Counted from the first letter of the stretch, positions 12,601 through 25,989 are shown. The stretch: DNA of 64,000 nucleotides from Struthidea cinerea (GCA_013397865.1 VZTI01003251.1:241583-305582); one strand, 5' to 3'. Numbers and translations are program-made. Notes: generated by a model from the letters alone, not told the origin.

Positions 12601-15406
12601 GGCAGATAGTTACCTCCAGGTTTCAGGAATTTTGGATATCTTAACTGAAATACAGAGTCTGAGTCAGCCCAGCAAATTTGTTGTTCATTCCTCCATTCCC
12701 ATCTTCATCATTCTTACATTTACACACATTTTCTTTCTCCCTATGAATGTATTTTTGGAGTTAATGTGACTGTATGTCCTCCACAGAAAATTACAACTCC
12801 TTTGTTAAGTTCCTTTAGGGTTTAATTTTTTTTAATTTTCTGATACAAATTTTGTGTTAAAATTTTTTATTAAGCATTAACAATGCTATTCCTTTATATT
12901 TATGTTGATGATGTGGCCAAGTGGACTGAAAAATATGTTTTGTGGTCGGGATATATATTCCCTTTGACTGGGATGCTTGTGGACATTTTACATATAGGTA
13001 AGATGTTTTGCAGATGATGTTGTGCAATATTTTTCAGAAAATTTACTAAATGTTTTTACAATCTGATGGAATTATGATCTATCTGTTGTAAAAGTAGTTG
13101 GAAAGATAAATGAAAAGTGACTGAACAAAACAATTACTATAATACACAAGTTATTTGTGTTTTAATGTAGATGAAAACATTTCTTTTCATCAAGCTTCTG
13201 AAATTTCTCCAGAGTGCTTTTCCTTTCCCCATATATTTGTAAAATTAATCAACCCAGAACAAAAAAGATGACTTTTGGAAAAACTAACGCTTGGTTTGTA
13301 TATAAAAATAAATTGAGAAAACTTGGTCTCCCCACATCTTTTAAGCAAGCTGATTTTTAGTATAGTCACGATTAGTTACATCATTCCCTCGAGATCAAAT
13401 AAAAATCTATTCATCCCTTGAATAACTCTTCCTTCACTGGGCACCTCCCTCAAAATTTCTCATTACTTCTTAGAAAACAAAATGCAATCCTTGGTCCTTT
13501 TGCATTCAAAGCTGTTAGATGAAAATGAACTTTTAGAAACAATTCAGAATCCATTTGTCAGGATAATAACAATTCTCTGTAACAATTCTTTCTGCCTCTT
13601 CTCACCCCCCCTACCCACATTAATTATAATGCTCTAACAGAACAGAGCTTGATTCCCTTTTTTATTAAGGTTGTTTCACTCTATTATTGATTAAGCTTAT
13701 TTCCCATGATAAATAACCTTCCTGTCAAAAAATGATTTATGAAAGCCAGTGGTCTTTCTTTTTCCAGTTTGCTTTTCCTGTGGTTACATATTACATATTA
13801 TCTCCTGCTGACTGGTTTGGGCAGTCTTTGAATCCACAATTACTGATCCTCATTAAGAGAACTGAATTTCAGTACCGTAAAAGGCTGGGAGATCTACCAG
13901 GTGAATCATTCGATTTTAACTTAGAAACAGGAGTACCTTTCTATTGTGAGTATATGGTTTTGTGATACACCTTTAAGTGTTCAAAGTGTTAGTAAAATAA
14001 CCAGCATTGTGCTTATGGAGACCAGCTCCTTGGTAGTGGCATCCTTCATAATACTGATACTTCTGGAATGCCAGTGGTCCCATTGGGATGGCAGTCCTTC
14101 TGTTCTCACCATGTTAATAAATACCTGTATGTACATACAATAAATGGAAAACAGCTTCTTACAAGACAGCAGTTCTGCTTTATGCGACTCTTGAGATGGA
14201 CTGAGCGTGCTTTTGTCCAGTGTGATTTGTTGTGTCAACAAACCTTTTGTCCTCAAATTTAAGATAAAACATGAGGTCTTCTGAGTTCCTTTTACTCGGT
14301 GGAAAAACTGAAAACCATCCAGGTTGCCCCTAAAGTGTTCATTGCACAGGATGTACCTAACCTGTTTATTGATGTCGGAGCTGAGCACCTTTCCAGGCAG
14401 TGCTTTGTCTAAAATTCCTGTCGTGTTCTTTCATAGTCCCACAACAAAGTCTTCATCTGTGGCTGGGTTTCCTCCACTGCAATTTCTTTTTTTTTTTTTT
14501 AAATTGCATCTGTGTTTTCTGTCTTCCATTCCTACGGTTTCAAATAGCCAGTCCTCTTTTTTAAATATGTGTTTCAGGACAAGCAGCTCAGGTCCCGGGG
14601 GAATGTAGCCTGTCTTTGGGGTGGTGGGATGGTGGCTGTCTTTTGTTCTGTGCTTGGCACTGCAAAATTCTGATCCACAAGCAAATTTTCTCCGCAAATG
14701 AGCAGTCTTCAAAAATGTCCATAGAGAAATGTCACTGCTCTTCAAAAATCCTGAAGAAGGCTTACTCTACATCCCCAGGTTTAGTAACATTTTCACATAA
14801 TTCACATTGCAGTTTTGTAGAGACAGATATTGCATTAGACAGGCCTAAAAAAAAGACTGTTCTTACGTACCCTTGAATAGTCTCATGAAAAGCCTAGTGC
14901 TTTTAAGTGAAAAGGCATAAAGCAAAACCTAATATTATCATTGCTTTAGTTCTCAGTCTTTGTTCCTTCAAGTCTGGGCTCTTAATAAAAACTAAAGGGA
15001 ACTCCATATTTTCTTTTCCAAGTCAGAAGCAGAATTGGAGTCCTGAAAAGACAGCAGGCTGACATTTGATGTTTTTAGCACCAAAAATCAGCTTCAAAAA
15101 GAATGAAGCAGTGTCAAAAACGTAAAAAATCAGCAAAGACAAGTACTTTTTCCTTGTAGTATCTCTGTCCTCAGAATTAATGTTGATAAGGATTTCAAAA
15201 ATGTGATACTTTTTGCTCCTGATATCCTGCTTACCTTGGAAAAATGAAAAAAAAAAAAAAGGGTAAAAGGTCATTTTCTTAGTCTAGTGTTGTGTGGCCA
15301 TAATATTTCAAGTCTCACAAATTTTGAAAGGAGCACTTGATGCTGTGACAGGTGATAAAATCAAAGGGACCAGTAAAGGACAGTGCTTTCTTGCTTTCTT
15401 TTACAG
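9641..15406. other. AT-rich unique DNA, no gene recognised
   Basis: No open frame over 135 codons and none with a recognisable domain. Holds homopolymer runs (A at about 10669-10680, T at 14487-14500, A at about 15248-15260) and a perfect 14-bp palindrome TGTATGTACATACA at 14126-14139. Near 12040 a 'cctgatccagc' phrase recalls another old amniote repeat but is too short to call. Confidence 0.55.
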
Positions 15407-15601
15407 AGTGGTTTCTCTTAACACGATATTCAGCGCTTGTGGACAGCAGGTCCCTGGATTTCTGAGATCAGAGGTTGTCCTCAGTGTCAATGATGTTTCT
15501 GTTCACATGTTTTCCACAGCAGCTGAACTCCCCAGATCTCCTCACTGTATTATCCTGCCTGAGAGATGGGGAACTGAAGTACAGAGAGCCTTTAGAAAAG
15601 A
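15407..15601 (+). other. Candidate cryptic exon (195 nt) containing a MIR
   Basis: A pyrimidine-rich acceptor (ctttcttgctttcttttacag) ends at 15406. A donor with the full consensus intronic bases GTAAGT begins at 15602, although the last exon base is A rather than G. The 195 nt between are a multiple of three, and one plus-strand frame is open throughout, entering and leaving in the same phase. A stop lies just inside the downstream intron at 15603-15605. The encoded stretch matches no protein I know. The 3' third derives from a MIR SINE, a known source of new exons in mammals. There is no other evidence of transcription. Chance pairs of splice signals are common, so this is only a candidate. 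Confidence 0.2.
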
Positions 15602-15652
15602 GTAAGTAGGAGCAGAGTCTCCGGCTCTCATCCTGCTCTCTGACACAGCTTC
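15549..15652 (+). mobile_element. MIR-type SINE fragment
   Basis: 'tattatcc' followed by 'gagatggggaactgaagtac' and 'agagag' follows the MIR core phrase ('tattatccccatttta' then 'gatgaggaaactgaggcaca'). The rest, 'gtaagtaggagcagagtc', fits the MIR 'agtaagtggcagagc' block after a deletion of about 25 bases. MIRs are tRNA-derived SINEs that became inactive long ago. Copies in birds are few and heavily diverged, as here. Confidence 0.5.
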
Positions 15653-18600
15653 AGTGGTGGGACCTTGGTGGGCTGAGGTGGTGGATGTGCTGTAACAAAT
15701 CCGTGATGGATGCAGAGTTTAAAAGTGGTTTCAGTCAGGTTAAACCACGACAACCTGCCACTTCAATAGTCATTTTCTGGGTAATTGATTTTTTTTTTTT
15801 TTGCCTATTAAAGTAAATTAATTCATGATTGTTAAAAAGCTACATTGTTATCTGTAATAATTAACTACTATTAAATCCAAATGTAGAGCTTTGACTCTCA
15901 GAAATGAAAATCAAGGGTCTTACTCTGCTCTGAGGTGTTGCGTGACTGTTCACTGGAGAACAAACCTGGATTATAAAGATTCACTCATTGCCTATTTGTA
16001 TTGGGTAACAATAATGATTATTATGTAACCAAATCAAAGAGAATGAGGGATATTTCAGTACAGTGGGCCAATGAAGTTTTGAAATAATAAGCATGTGGAA
16101 CACATTTTATTTTACCTCCTTGCTCAGGTTTAACTACTAAAAAAGTGACTTTTCCTGAACTCACTTATTAATTTTCAAACTTTATGGTCTAGGTTCCTTT
16201 AAGTCTGTTTAGAAGCTGCAAGAATGAGTTGCTAAAGTAACTGTTTGTCTGGAGGGAGACATGAATTAAACACTGAATTTTGAGATGGAAAGCCCTGGCT
16301 CTGCCCTGTGCTGTAAGGACTGAAAGCCCAGTGGAAGAGAAGGCTGTGTATCTTTAAAGTGCCTTGTCTCACTCCTGACTGCAAAGTGCTCTGGGGACTG
16401 GGAAGGCCTCCAGCACTCTGCTGGATGTTCCCGATGTCCTGTTTGAGGCACATTCACTTTCCCTGGTGACCCTGTGCTCCGTGCAGTACCTCTGGAGCTG
16501 CTATCAGCATCCAGCCTGCCCTGAAACTCGTGCACTGGTTGCTCTGAGTTTTGAGAAATCTTCTGGGAGCTGAGCTGAAGAATTTTAAGTTTTGCACCTT
16601 TGTCAGGGCAAGTAATATTGCATCCTTTGCCATGTACACTTACAAAACATCAGCCTAAGGTTACACATGGACTAAGCCAGGCCGGTGTCTCCGGACTTAA
16701 CATTGCTCCTACACTTCTCTCACTTTCAAATTCATTGTTGCTGGGTGAGAATCTTTGTTACTCTCTCACATTTTTAGTGGATATTGGTCTATCGTGTAAG
16801 AGAATCTGTTCTTGCTCAATCCAGATCGTCACTGGGTTTATCCATTGCCTGTGTATTATAAGTCACTTGACAATGAAAGAGTTTATGCCTCTAGGCATTC
16901 ACCACTGTTGAAATAATCCACTGTCCTTGGAATCATGGGCACTGATAGGTCCCTGTTTATTTTTTAGGAGCACAGACTGGGAGAGAGAAGCAGAGAGATT
17001 CAATTGCTTCTAAACTTTCAATTTGAGGCAACCCTCAAATGATGACATTTATAGTCAGAGTCTTTCTCTCACATGCTAAGGCAGCCCATCTGGTGGGTTT
17101 CCCAGAATTTCAGATCTAAAGAATTTCTTGGTTTTCTGAGTTTTTTGTTTTCTTAAATGCTGTCAACAGCACAGAACTAAAAATCTGTATTATGCATGGC
17201 ATCTACTGACTTAAGAAAGCAGAAATAAGAGAAGGACACACTGTGTGGCTTTGTTGTCCCAAAATGGATTTTATTTTTAAATCAGGCTTTTAAATCATTC
17301 TGGTTTTTGTTGTGTGTGCTATATTTCAGTGATTTCTGCCATAAATATCTCAGTTTGTTTTAGTAGGAGGCATAACATCTGAGAGAGGAGCTTGGCATTT
17401 CAGAGGCAGAGAATTGTTCTGATTTCCAGAAATAGCCACGCTGGGAAGTAATGCTCTGATTAGTTGAAGTGTCTGTCACTAGGGATTCAACCACAAAAAA
17501 CAGCCAAGGAGGAATCAAAAGGCTCTGCAAAGACACTGGAGATGCAGGACATGACATATTCCACAAATTTTGCAGGGAATGTATTGAATGTTCTATTCAA
17601 AAGGGATGGCTTGTTCTTCTGAAAAACCTAGGACAATACTGCCTAGGGTGCCATATGTTCTGATGCATCCCCTGAAATATAAAATGCTTATTATTGTTGT
17701 GCTAAGTCACATTTGCTTTCATTTTTATTTTGGCTGTCTGGGATTGGTTTCATATTCTTGATGTGTTGTATCCAAAACCTTCTATAACCTGGTAGTCTAA
17801 AAATAAACCCTGAACTAAGACAGTCATGCACAGATACCTTGAAAAATGGTTATCACTCAGAGGTCAGTTGACAATTAACAATGTGTCCACTGAAGATCTT
17901 CAGGCTTTTGAAATCTTAATTTTAGAATCTGCAGAGAACTTTCCTCCCTTTCCTCCCACAGCTCTGGGGAGTCACTGGAGTAAGTCCAGAAGGCAGCTGA
18001 GTAAAAGGTAAACTGCAACAGGCATGACTTTGTGCAAACCTCAGTGTGATGGACTGACATGAAAATTGTTATACTTTAAAGGGGAAAGTTGCTTTCCTAT
18101 AAGTTTGGAAATCACTCAAAGACCTCCCTTCTGTGTGGCAAATCATTAGCCTTCTGTTTTTATCTGCTTTTGTTGGTTTCACTTTTAAATACTTTGGCTT
18201 AATGGTATTGAACAAAATAATATTCAAAAGAAAATTCTCTGAGAGTGAATAAATGTCGCACCTCCCTACCTGGAACATTTTTACATGAGGTAATCTCAGC
18301 ACACTGAATCTCCAGCTGTCAGGCATTTAAATAGCAAATGCATGGAATGGATGAAGAGAATTTGCTGGGAGAGTGCAACAACTGCTTTGGATGCACCTGG
18401 CAGTGCCATTGTGCAGGTAGTCCATGGTGGCCACACCGTTTTACATGGCCAGGAGCTTATAGATGTTATGCTCAAGGTCTGAGTGGCACATTGGTCTCCT
18501 TGGCCATCCATAATAAGCGGCCTCACTCTACAAAGAGATCAGAACGGCCTCTCCAGAGCCTCTCCTCTCATGGGCTCTATGTGGTGCCTTGTTTTCCGAC

Positions 18601-21600
18601 ACACTTTAGGGAAGGGCAGTAGATTGTTCCCCTACAAGTTCAGCCTGTGAAGAGCAGAACCCATCAGGAGCTGGAAGGCAGTGAGAGAGGTAAAGGAGAG
18701 AGTCCACACAGAGAGGATGTCCCTCTCTTATGAGGGAGAAAAATGTGTACCCAAGGGCTGGCAACAGGTCTGCTTTTATGAAAGAGCTGCTGGAAAACTT
18801 GTGAGCATATGGCTCTTGGAGGGTCTCTTTCTCTTCCTGGCTGCTCAAACACAAGGAAGAGCTGGATCATGGCACTCTGAACCCATACTCCCTGCTGGAA
18901 TGGGCATCCTGCATGCTGCGGTGCCAGTAATCAATGCAGAATTTCGCTTACATACATGGCACACTACGCAATGTATGGAAAAATATTACTTTAACTGAGG
19001 AGATAAGTGAAATAAGTAATAGTAGTACACCAGCACAAACATGTGAGTGCAGAGGCAGAAGTTCAAGGAACACGAGCTAATGATTTGTGACTTTGATTGT
19101 TACCACTGATACATTTTTTGAGTGCTCCTGAATTTAGAAGTCCATTACCATCCTGGCTCATGGTCCATAACTGCAGAAACCATGTTTACCAACGAGGGGA
19201 ACAGAGTTATAACAGATGTTATTTTCAAACTGTTGGGAGGTTATTATACAATCAATGGAGAGTGAAACACCTACATTAGAAACTGCATAAAAGCACTTGA
19301 CAATGTCCTTTTACTGAGTTTCAGTAAAATGTGTTAATATGATCACTATACTACTTGTTTTCTAAAGCATGATGCCTTTTTTAACCTATAAGTGCTAGAT
19401 CCTATTGAAAAATAGCAATGACAATGTTTTCACTCTCTTCTGTCAGCAATTTCTGTCATCCAGTTTCCATTCCTGTTTGTGTTTAGAAAGGAAAATTACA
19501 ATGTAATTTTTTTTTAAATTTTCTCAAAGCCTTACAAAGAGGTTTGCTGACATTCTTTTATATTTCCGTTCACCCAGCGGGTATTTGTCTCTATGTGAGC
19601 CTTCTTAGCATGTATAAGTGATCAAGACGAATGAGGAATTGTGCTTCATCAGTTCTGTAGGCAGGTGGTTTGCAGTTTTTAGGGTGTAATTTGGTCTAGA
19701 TTGAAGAGATACTCACATTATTAAGAAGGCAAAGAGCGAGGCTACATCCATGTTTTAAGTAAAACTTAAATTTATTGGTACTTTTCTTCTGGAGCTTAAC
19801 AGATCCCTCCCCACTTCCACTCCAAAGAGTGAAGTCTAATTAACCTCAGCAATCTTTCTATGGCTAAAGTGTTTCCTTTAAAAAAAAGTTTTTAGGAACT
19901 GCTCTAAAATTATCAAAAATGGAGGTCAAGCAATGGCTTTATAACACTCCATTGAGCCTTTCTGTATGCCAATATACATTTTTCATCCTTAGCTTAAGGT
20001 TGTATTAATAAAGAAGAGGTCTGCTGCACATTATGCATCTCCTGATCTCGGCTATTTCACAGGAACAGTAAGCTATGAAACTTCAGGGTGATTTTTTCCT
20101 ATAATAATCTGCTTCTGTTCCTACTGATGAGGATCCAGTGCTCCTCTTTGTGACCTTCCATGTTCACCAGCCAATCAAGCCTGAACAGTTTCAGCAGTGT
20201 TAAACTTCACAGCTATTTCTGTTACTCTGAGGTCTGTCCCCATCGATTTTTAAAAAGTCAGCGTGCCAGGAATTCATGTCAGATGTCAGCAAGCTTCAGA
20301 GTCACCACCGATAACCTGCTGTCTCAGCACATTGTAGCAGAACAGAGCATTCATGTTGTTCTGTTCCTGATTGTCTGGTGGATTGGGAAAACATTGTGCA
20401 AAATACAGCAGCTTCACTGGTGGGAAAAATTGCTGAACAGCACCTGCATAGTAAAGAAAGACCATCTGCTTATTTTCCATACCCCCTATTTCTGTACCTT
20501 GGTATCTGTCTCGGTTTTGTCAGGCAGGATCATGAAGCTGGTTCAATGAGAATATGCGTGTATCTATGGAAGGGAGGAAGAGAAGACAGACAGAAATCAG
20601 GAGCAGGGCTCTGTTTTCGTACAACACAGACTTTTCCTGCGGGGCCGACAGCTACAAGACACCAGCAAGGACAGGAATTCACCAGTGCTCATTAAGCTGA
20701 GCTGTTTGTCAAGAAGCTGTATACAATTATGATTTTGTGTAATTTTAAATCCATGTGCTTTAACCAAAAAGGCTTAACGGGGTGTTAACTCTTCTTTCAG
20801 AGCATAAATCTTTTTTGCTGAGAGAGATGGGAAGAGCAACTTTCTATTATCTCTATTTATTCTTCCCATGTGTGTGGCAGGGTTTTTATTTTCTTGTGAA
20901 GCACAGAGTAGTGATTGCTGCCACAACCCCTGCATTAGATCAGATGAGTTAATTCCAGGTTAGTAATTTATACGCTCTAACACAAGTACTGTCCTTGGAC
21001 AGTAAGAACACCTGCATTTTCTTTTTGTTATATGGCACCTTAGAAAGTTCCACTACACTAAAATTTAGCAACTTCTGCTGTTGTGGGAGCAATTGTGCTT
21101 CTCTTTACTGGAGGTTTCATAAACCTATTCACTGTAACATTCTGGTTAAACTGAAGACAGCTTGTTTTGATTTTCTCTTCCTCTTCTCCTCCTCCTTTTT
21201 TATTTTTTATTTTATTTTTTATTTCTTGTGCTTATCCATGTGGAGGACAAAGAGAGTATCTAACTAAGTATTTTTCCCTTAATCAGCTGATAGAAAAGAA
21301 GGGTTTCAAGGTCAGTTACAGTACAAGATGCTTTTTATAACCTCCATCATCTTGTCTGTTTCCTCTGCCTTAAAAAGAGAGGGGTTTTTTCCATGACACC
21401 AATTACGATACAGTCTCTCACACAGAATTTTTCCATCTGGGCTTGTATCTGCTCTCACAGGGAAGTCCCACATCTCCCCCAGTGCTGTTTTTGTGATGTG
21501 AGCTTCTGACCTTTGGGAAACTATCCTGAACTCCATCAATTCCTTCATCCCTCACTTCACTTATTGCAGCCGGTGGCTACTATTTGTCTTGTGCTGCGTT

Positions 21601-22321
21601 AGCAAAACCCTGTGCAGATGGGGAGTATAGATTTCTTCACTGAGGCTAAATTGGCAAAATATATAATGCAGTATCAATTGCCCTCGGTGCCCTGAATTCC
21701 TGCCTTTGTTAACTAGGCTGCAGCAACTGCTGAAGTTAATCTGTCCACTGGCTGGGGAAAGAGTGTCAGAAGAAGTGAAGATGCCTGTCTCAGGTTTTGT
21801 CCAATTTATCCTTTATTTATTTGGTGTAGTTCCTGACTGCAGTGTTATTTGAGGTGCTTGTGTGCTCTAAAGCTGTTACCCTCACAAATCCCCTACGATG
21901 TGAAGCAGTTCTGTATTCATCTTTTACACAGAAACATTGAAGCGTGGTCAAGCTGCGCGGTTTGACAGATTTTCCATGACATTTACAACAGAGCTATGTG
22001 AGCCCAGAACTTTTAACCAATCTGGTGCTCTACTCTCATATTTTTCTAATTTGGGACAGAAATATGCATTCACTTTAAAGGCAGCTGAAATATTGCAGGA
22101 CATTTCTGCTTTGTACCCGTGTTCAGCTGAGGTTAATACAGAGCTTGTTGATTAGATCTTAATTTGCCCCTTTACTGGAGATGATAGCCTTGATTGCCTC
22201 AAGCTGTGGGGATGGCAACTTCCAGGTGAGGGGATTGCATAGAGGAGGTGGGGGATGTGTGTGTTTTAAACCCCCGTCTTTGTCTTTATGAGAGAGGAGA
22301 AGATGTTAAAACAGTCCCAGT
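15653..22321. other. AT-rich unique DNA, no gene recognised
   Basis: No open frame exceeds about 130 codons, and none has recognisable domains. T run at about 15787-15801. T/C-rich then T/A-rich low-complexity tract at about 21175-21230. I see no transposon and no RNA gene. Confidence 0.55.
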
Positions 22322-22347
22322 TTGGTTATATGAATTGGTTATATGAA
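22322..22347. repeat. Perfect tandem duplication of a 13-bp unit
   Basis: TTGGTTATATGAA occurs twice head-to-tail with no mismatch, so the duplication is probably recent. No function is evident. Confidence 0.8.
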
Positions 22348-24381
22348 TTCTTTATTGGGGGAAAGAAATGGCACACAATTTTCCTGATTTTGTGCTAAGC
22401 AAAGCAGTTCTCACTACTCAGGAACACGAAGTGTTAGCAGTGATGTTTTGGAGACATCAGAGGAGGTCCTGCTTCCTTGTATTTTGTGTTGTCATCTCCA
22501 CCTACACATTAACGAGCTACTGTATCCAGTGGTTATCCTTTTCTTCCAAGTTCATCTTTGTGTCTCTGTTGTAGGAGTCTCTTGGCAGTATGCTTAGAAC
22601 AGGTTCAAGGTTAATTTAGATGGGAAGTTTAATACTTTGGAGCATTCAAAAAAGGCAATATCACGATCTTCTCTTCCTTGTCTAGTGAACTGACATTTCA
22701 GCTACCTTATCAATGCATCGAAATATCAAACATTACTTCTTTTGCATATGTTTAAACTCAAGATCTGAGAGGAACATTGTACGTGATGTGGGGTCAGTCC
22801 TACTCAGAGCAAGCACCTTGCTTGCTTTCCTCTTTGTAGCAGATTTGATGATTGAGTGGTGTTTCACTCCGGTCCAGCTGTTAAAATGGCATTCAAAGAG
22901 CTGTGCTCCCTCTCCTCTCTCCCAGGAGCTGCACGGTCTGTTCGAGGCCACTCTCTTGCTGTCTTAAGCACTGACTCAGAAATATCCACATCTTAATGAG
23001 GGATCCAGCCCCTATCTGGTTTTGGGCCCCACCCTGGAGACTTGTATCCCACGTTTCTTTCACAAGATATCCCTGCTGATTATGAAATGCACTTTATTTT
23101 CCTTTAGCTCTGGCTTGAAGGGTTATACTTATGTCCTCTCACACGTCTCGCTTAAAAACCACAGCCCATCGTTAGAGTCCTGTGTAACACCTGAGAGCCT
23201 CACACACCTGAAGCTCTGTGTCATTCAATGCAGCTGTGGGAAATTAGCAAGGAGGACTCTTAAGGAGGAGCTTCTCCCTTAGGAAGAGATAGCTGCTGGC
23301 ACTGGTGCTGAGCTGTTCTTGCATGTGTGCTGTGAACACTGGAAAAGCCTCTCTAAGGTAAGAAAACTCTACTTGCTGTTGTGCTTTATTGTTTACTGAG
23401 TGGTTGAGCACTAAGAACACAGCTGGGAATGAGAAAAAGGCCTGTGTGGTAGAGAAAATCATGAAAGACCACTGCTGTGAGAGCAAACGATCAAAATGTG
23501 TGGTGAGAGGTAACAGATGGGTGCCAGTCACTGGCAGCAGTGAAAGGCAACAGAGAGACCCTTCTGTTTAGTGTGATAAACAACATCTTGCCTTTGTGGT
23601 GCTGTTCATCTAGCTCATACCAGAGATGTTGTGCTGTCTCCTGCCATTTCAGGAGCTGCCCAAGCTCTCAGGCCCACACCAGAGCCCTCACAGGAGGGTT
23701 AGATTAGCTTTTTATGGTGCCTCAATACCACGTGTGCTGCCCTGAGCCTGGGGGTACAGGTCTGGCTACGGGCATTGTTCCATCCCTCCTGCACTTTGCG
23801 AGGCAGAACCTGCCCGCTGTTCCGTGTCTGCTGGCTCCAGAGAGGCTTTGTGGTGTCCCACGATGTGTCCATGGGACTTGTGACTGAGAACAGACACGTG
23901 GGTTGTGGATTCCTTTGGGCTGTTTATTGCTTTGGGTCCCTGAGGTGGCTGTGTGCACCACCCCAACCCCGAAATGTTGCCCAAAGAAAGGGTGACTTTA
24001 CAGTGAGTGGGAGGAGGGAAGTGGTGGCAGGGCAGAGACAAATAAAGTCAATATGAGGATAGAATAAGGGTTTTTTTAAAGCTTTCCAAAGACAAAACAG
24101 TAGATTTATCCTAAAAGGAAAGTGAATTTAGACTCATCTTTCACCATGTGCAACTTTTTGCTACTATAATTCATACCCTCTTTATGTTACTGCTATTATG
24201 ATCAGGCTAAGACAACATCTAACAATATAGCTCTGCTGTGTAGATCAGCTGGTGGGCATTTGTAATATTTACATTCATTTCACCACTCAGGTCTAAATTC
24301 TGAAGCCAGTTTAAGAAGTTACAGGTTTCCTTTTCCATTATTCCTGTTTTCAGCAATAATAGCCAGTATATTCTTTTATAG

Positions 24382-24400
24382 ATCACTGCATTGCAGTGAT
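24382..24400. repeat. 19-bp near-perfect palindrome
   Basis: ATCACTGCA and its exact reverse complement TGCAGTGAT flank a single T. Arms are 9 bp and perfect. It could be a chance hairpin or a dimeric binding site. Confidence 0.6.
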
Positions 24401-24735
24401 GTTAACTATCCAGAGATAACAAGGGTTAGCATGTTCAGAACTGAGCGTGGGATATTAAAGTAAATTTTTCTGTCAGGGCACGTGCTGTTAAGGGGAATTT
24501 TACATGGTCATTGAAAGAGTAGTCTCTGTTGTTCCCAAGTTTCAGAGTTAGCTCTGGTTACTGCAGTGTGCTCTGCAATGCCCGGTGCAAAAAAATTGTC
24601 CTCTGGTGAGGTGAGAAAGAACCATTGCATTGTGTTGGTTATTAAGTATTTATTGTAGCTTTATTCTCTGTAGTTTGCAGTCACAGCCATAGTCGAATGT
24701 TAGTTTACAAAGAAGCTGGCTGCCCCAAAGCTCTC

Positions 24736-24768
24736 ACTTGCTCAGCTCTGCAAAATGAGAGAGAATAA
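24736..24768 (-). mobile_element. Possible MIR fragment (weak)
   Basis: 'cttgctcagctctgcaaaat' followed by 'gagagagaataaa' resembles the MIR minus-strand phrase ending 'catctgtaaaatgagg'. Only about 30 bases match and the flanks do not extend it. Confidence 0.25.
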
Positions 24769-25707
24769 AGCGGGTTTTTTTCAAAGGCACCCCATCCCAG
24801 AGCTGCTCAGAATCGAAATTGTGGCTCTCGGGTCCGGTGAGGCTTGTCCAAGGGTGTGGGGCAGGCATGGGCTCTCCCTGCTGCTCTGGATGTTGGCCCC
24901 TCTGAGAGGGTTTTGCAGGAATTGCAGCAGGATGGTGCTGCATGGTGGGGTTACACACCACAGCCTGGCCCTCAGGATGTGCTGGCAGCATCCATGGAAC
25001 TTGGGAGCCCTCAAATCCAACCTTGCCCTTTCCCACAACTGCTCACTGAGGGGTTCAGTGAAATTGCTGTGATCTCCAAGGAGCACAGACAGGGTCTCTG
25101 TTGCTATTTGTGGAGGGAGTTTCTTTTGCTGCTTGAAAGCTATAAACTGTTTTTCTTACAAAAAAGAAAAAAACCCAGGGAGAGAGAAGAAAAAAAGCTC
25201 CTTACCATCTGGCCATAACCTTGTACAATATGTTACATTTCAAACTGTAAGAAAATTTTTATGATCAGGTTATAATTTGTCAACTGCCTACAGATCTTTA
25301 AGTTAAAAACGTACAGTGCAGAATAAAGTTGCTCTGTATATTGTTTTCTAAGATGAGTGGAGGAAAAAAAGACACTTGAAAGTGTTTTAATTGCACGGGG
25401 ATGTCATTGCCTCTAGCAAGAGTTCTCCTGCTTCTGTCATAAATTTTTCATATTGCCTCGTGAGAGTGAAAACTGGAAACTTTACCCTCTAAGTGAAAGT
25501 CGATGAACCTCATACCAGCCTCAGATCCCAGTAGCCTTGCACTCAGGAATATTAATTTAATTAAGATCGCTACAATAAATTCTGTAAGGGAATTCTCCTG
25601 GTGCCTAAGGTAACTCATGCAAAGAAGGAGGGGAAAAAACAGCAGAGGCAGATCTGGTGGAGGGAGGTACCGTGGTACAATGTCTTCAGAACAGCTGTAC
25701 ACTCATC

Positions 25708-25989
25708 CGAAGTGACAGCTCGGAGACGGGCGAGACCTCCCGAAATAGACGGCGGAGGTTCTAGTCGGGAAACGCCACACGCTCACACAGAGCAGGATCA
25801 TTTTATTTTCACTAGGCTGACCTGTCTGCAGGCTGGGAAAACGTGGCAAAACGTTTTTGAGAATTGCCTGTCTCCTGGGAAGCAGAGGGACAGCATGTGT
25901 GCGGGTGTTACCCCGTCAGTCACCGACGCCGGGGACCCGGGGTGCTCCCTGCAGCCCTTGTGGGGACAGGGGGACGGAGCTGCCAGCCG
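25708..25989. promoter_or_regulatory. CpG-dense patch, possible small CpG island
   Basis: By hand count there are 20 CpG dinucleotides in these 282 bases. Ten fall within 25708-25781 and eight within 25902-25989, while the surrounding kilobases have very few. Avian CpG islands of this kind usually mark promoters or unmethylated regulatory DNA. No TATA box, first exon or downstream gene is recognisable, so an orphan island, a noncoding RNA promoter or a GC-rich repeat remnant are all possible. An open frame runs through it from about 25601, but its first ATG is at 25895, leaving only 51 codons. Confidence 0.35.

Larger units (their letters stand above)
22348..25707. other. Unique DNA with two GC-richer patches, no gene recognised
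   Basis: GC-richer patches lie at about 23620-24030 and 24780-25080. They give overlapping open frames of up to 124 codons in several frames on both strands, as expected from low stop-codon density rather than coding. None resembles a known protein. A 19-bp near-palindrome sits at 24382-24400. Confidence 0.5.
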
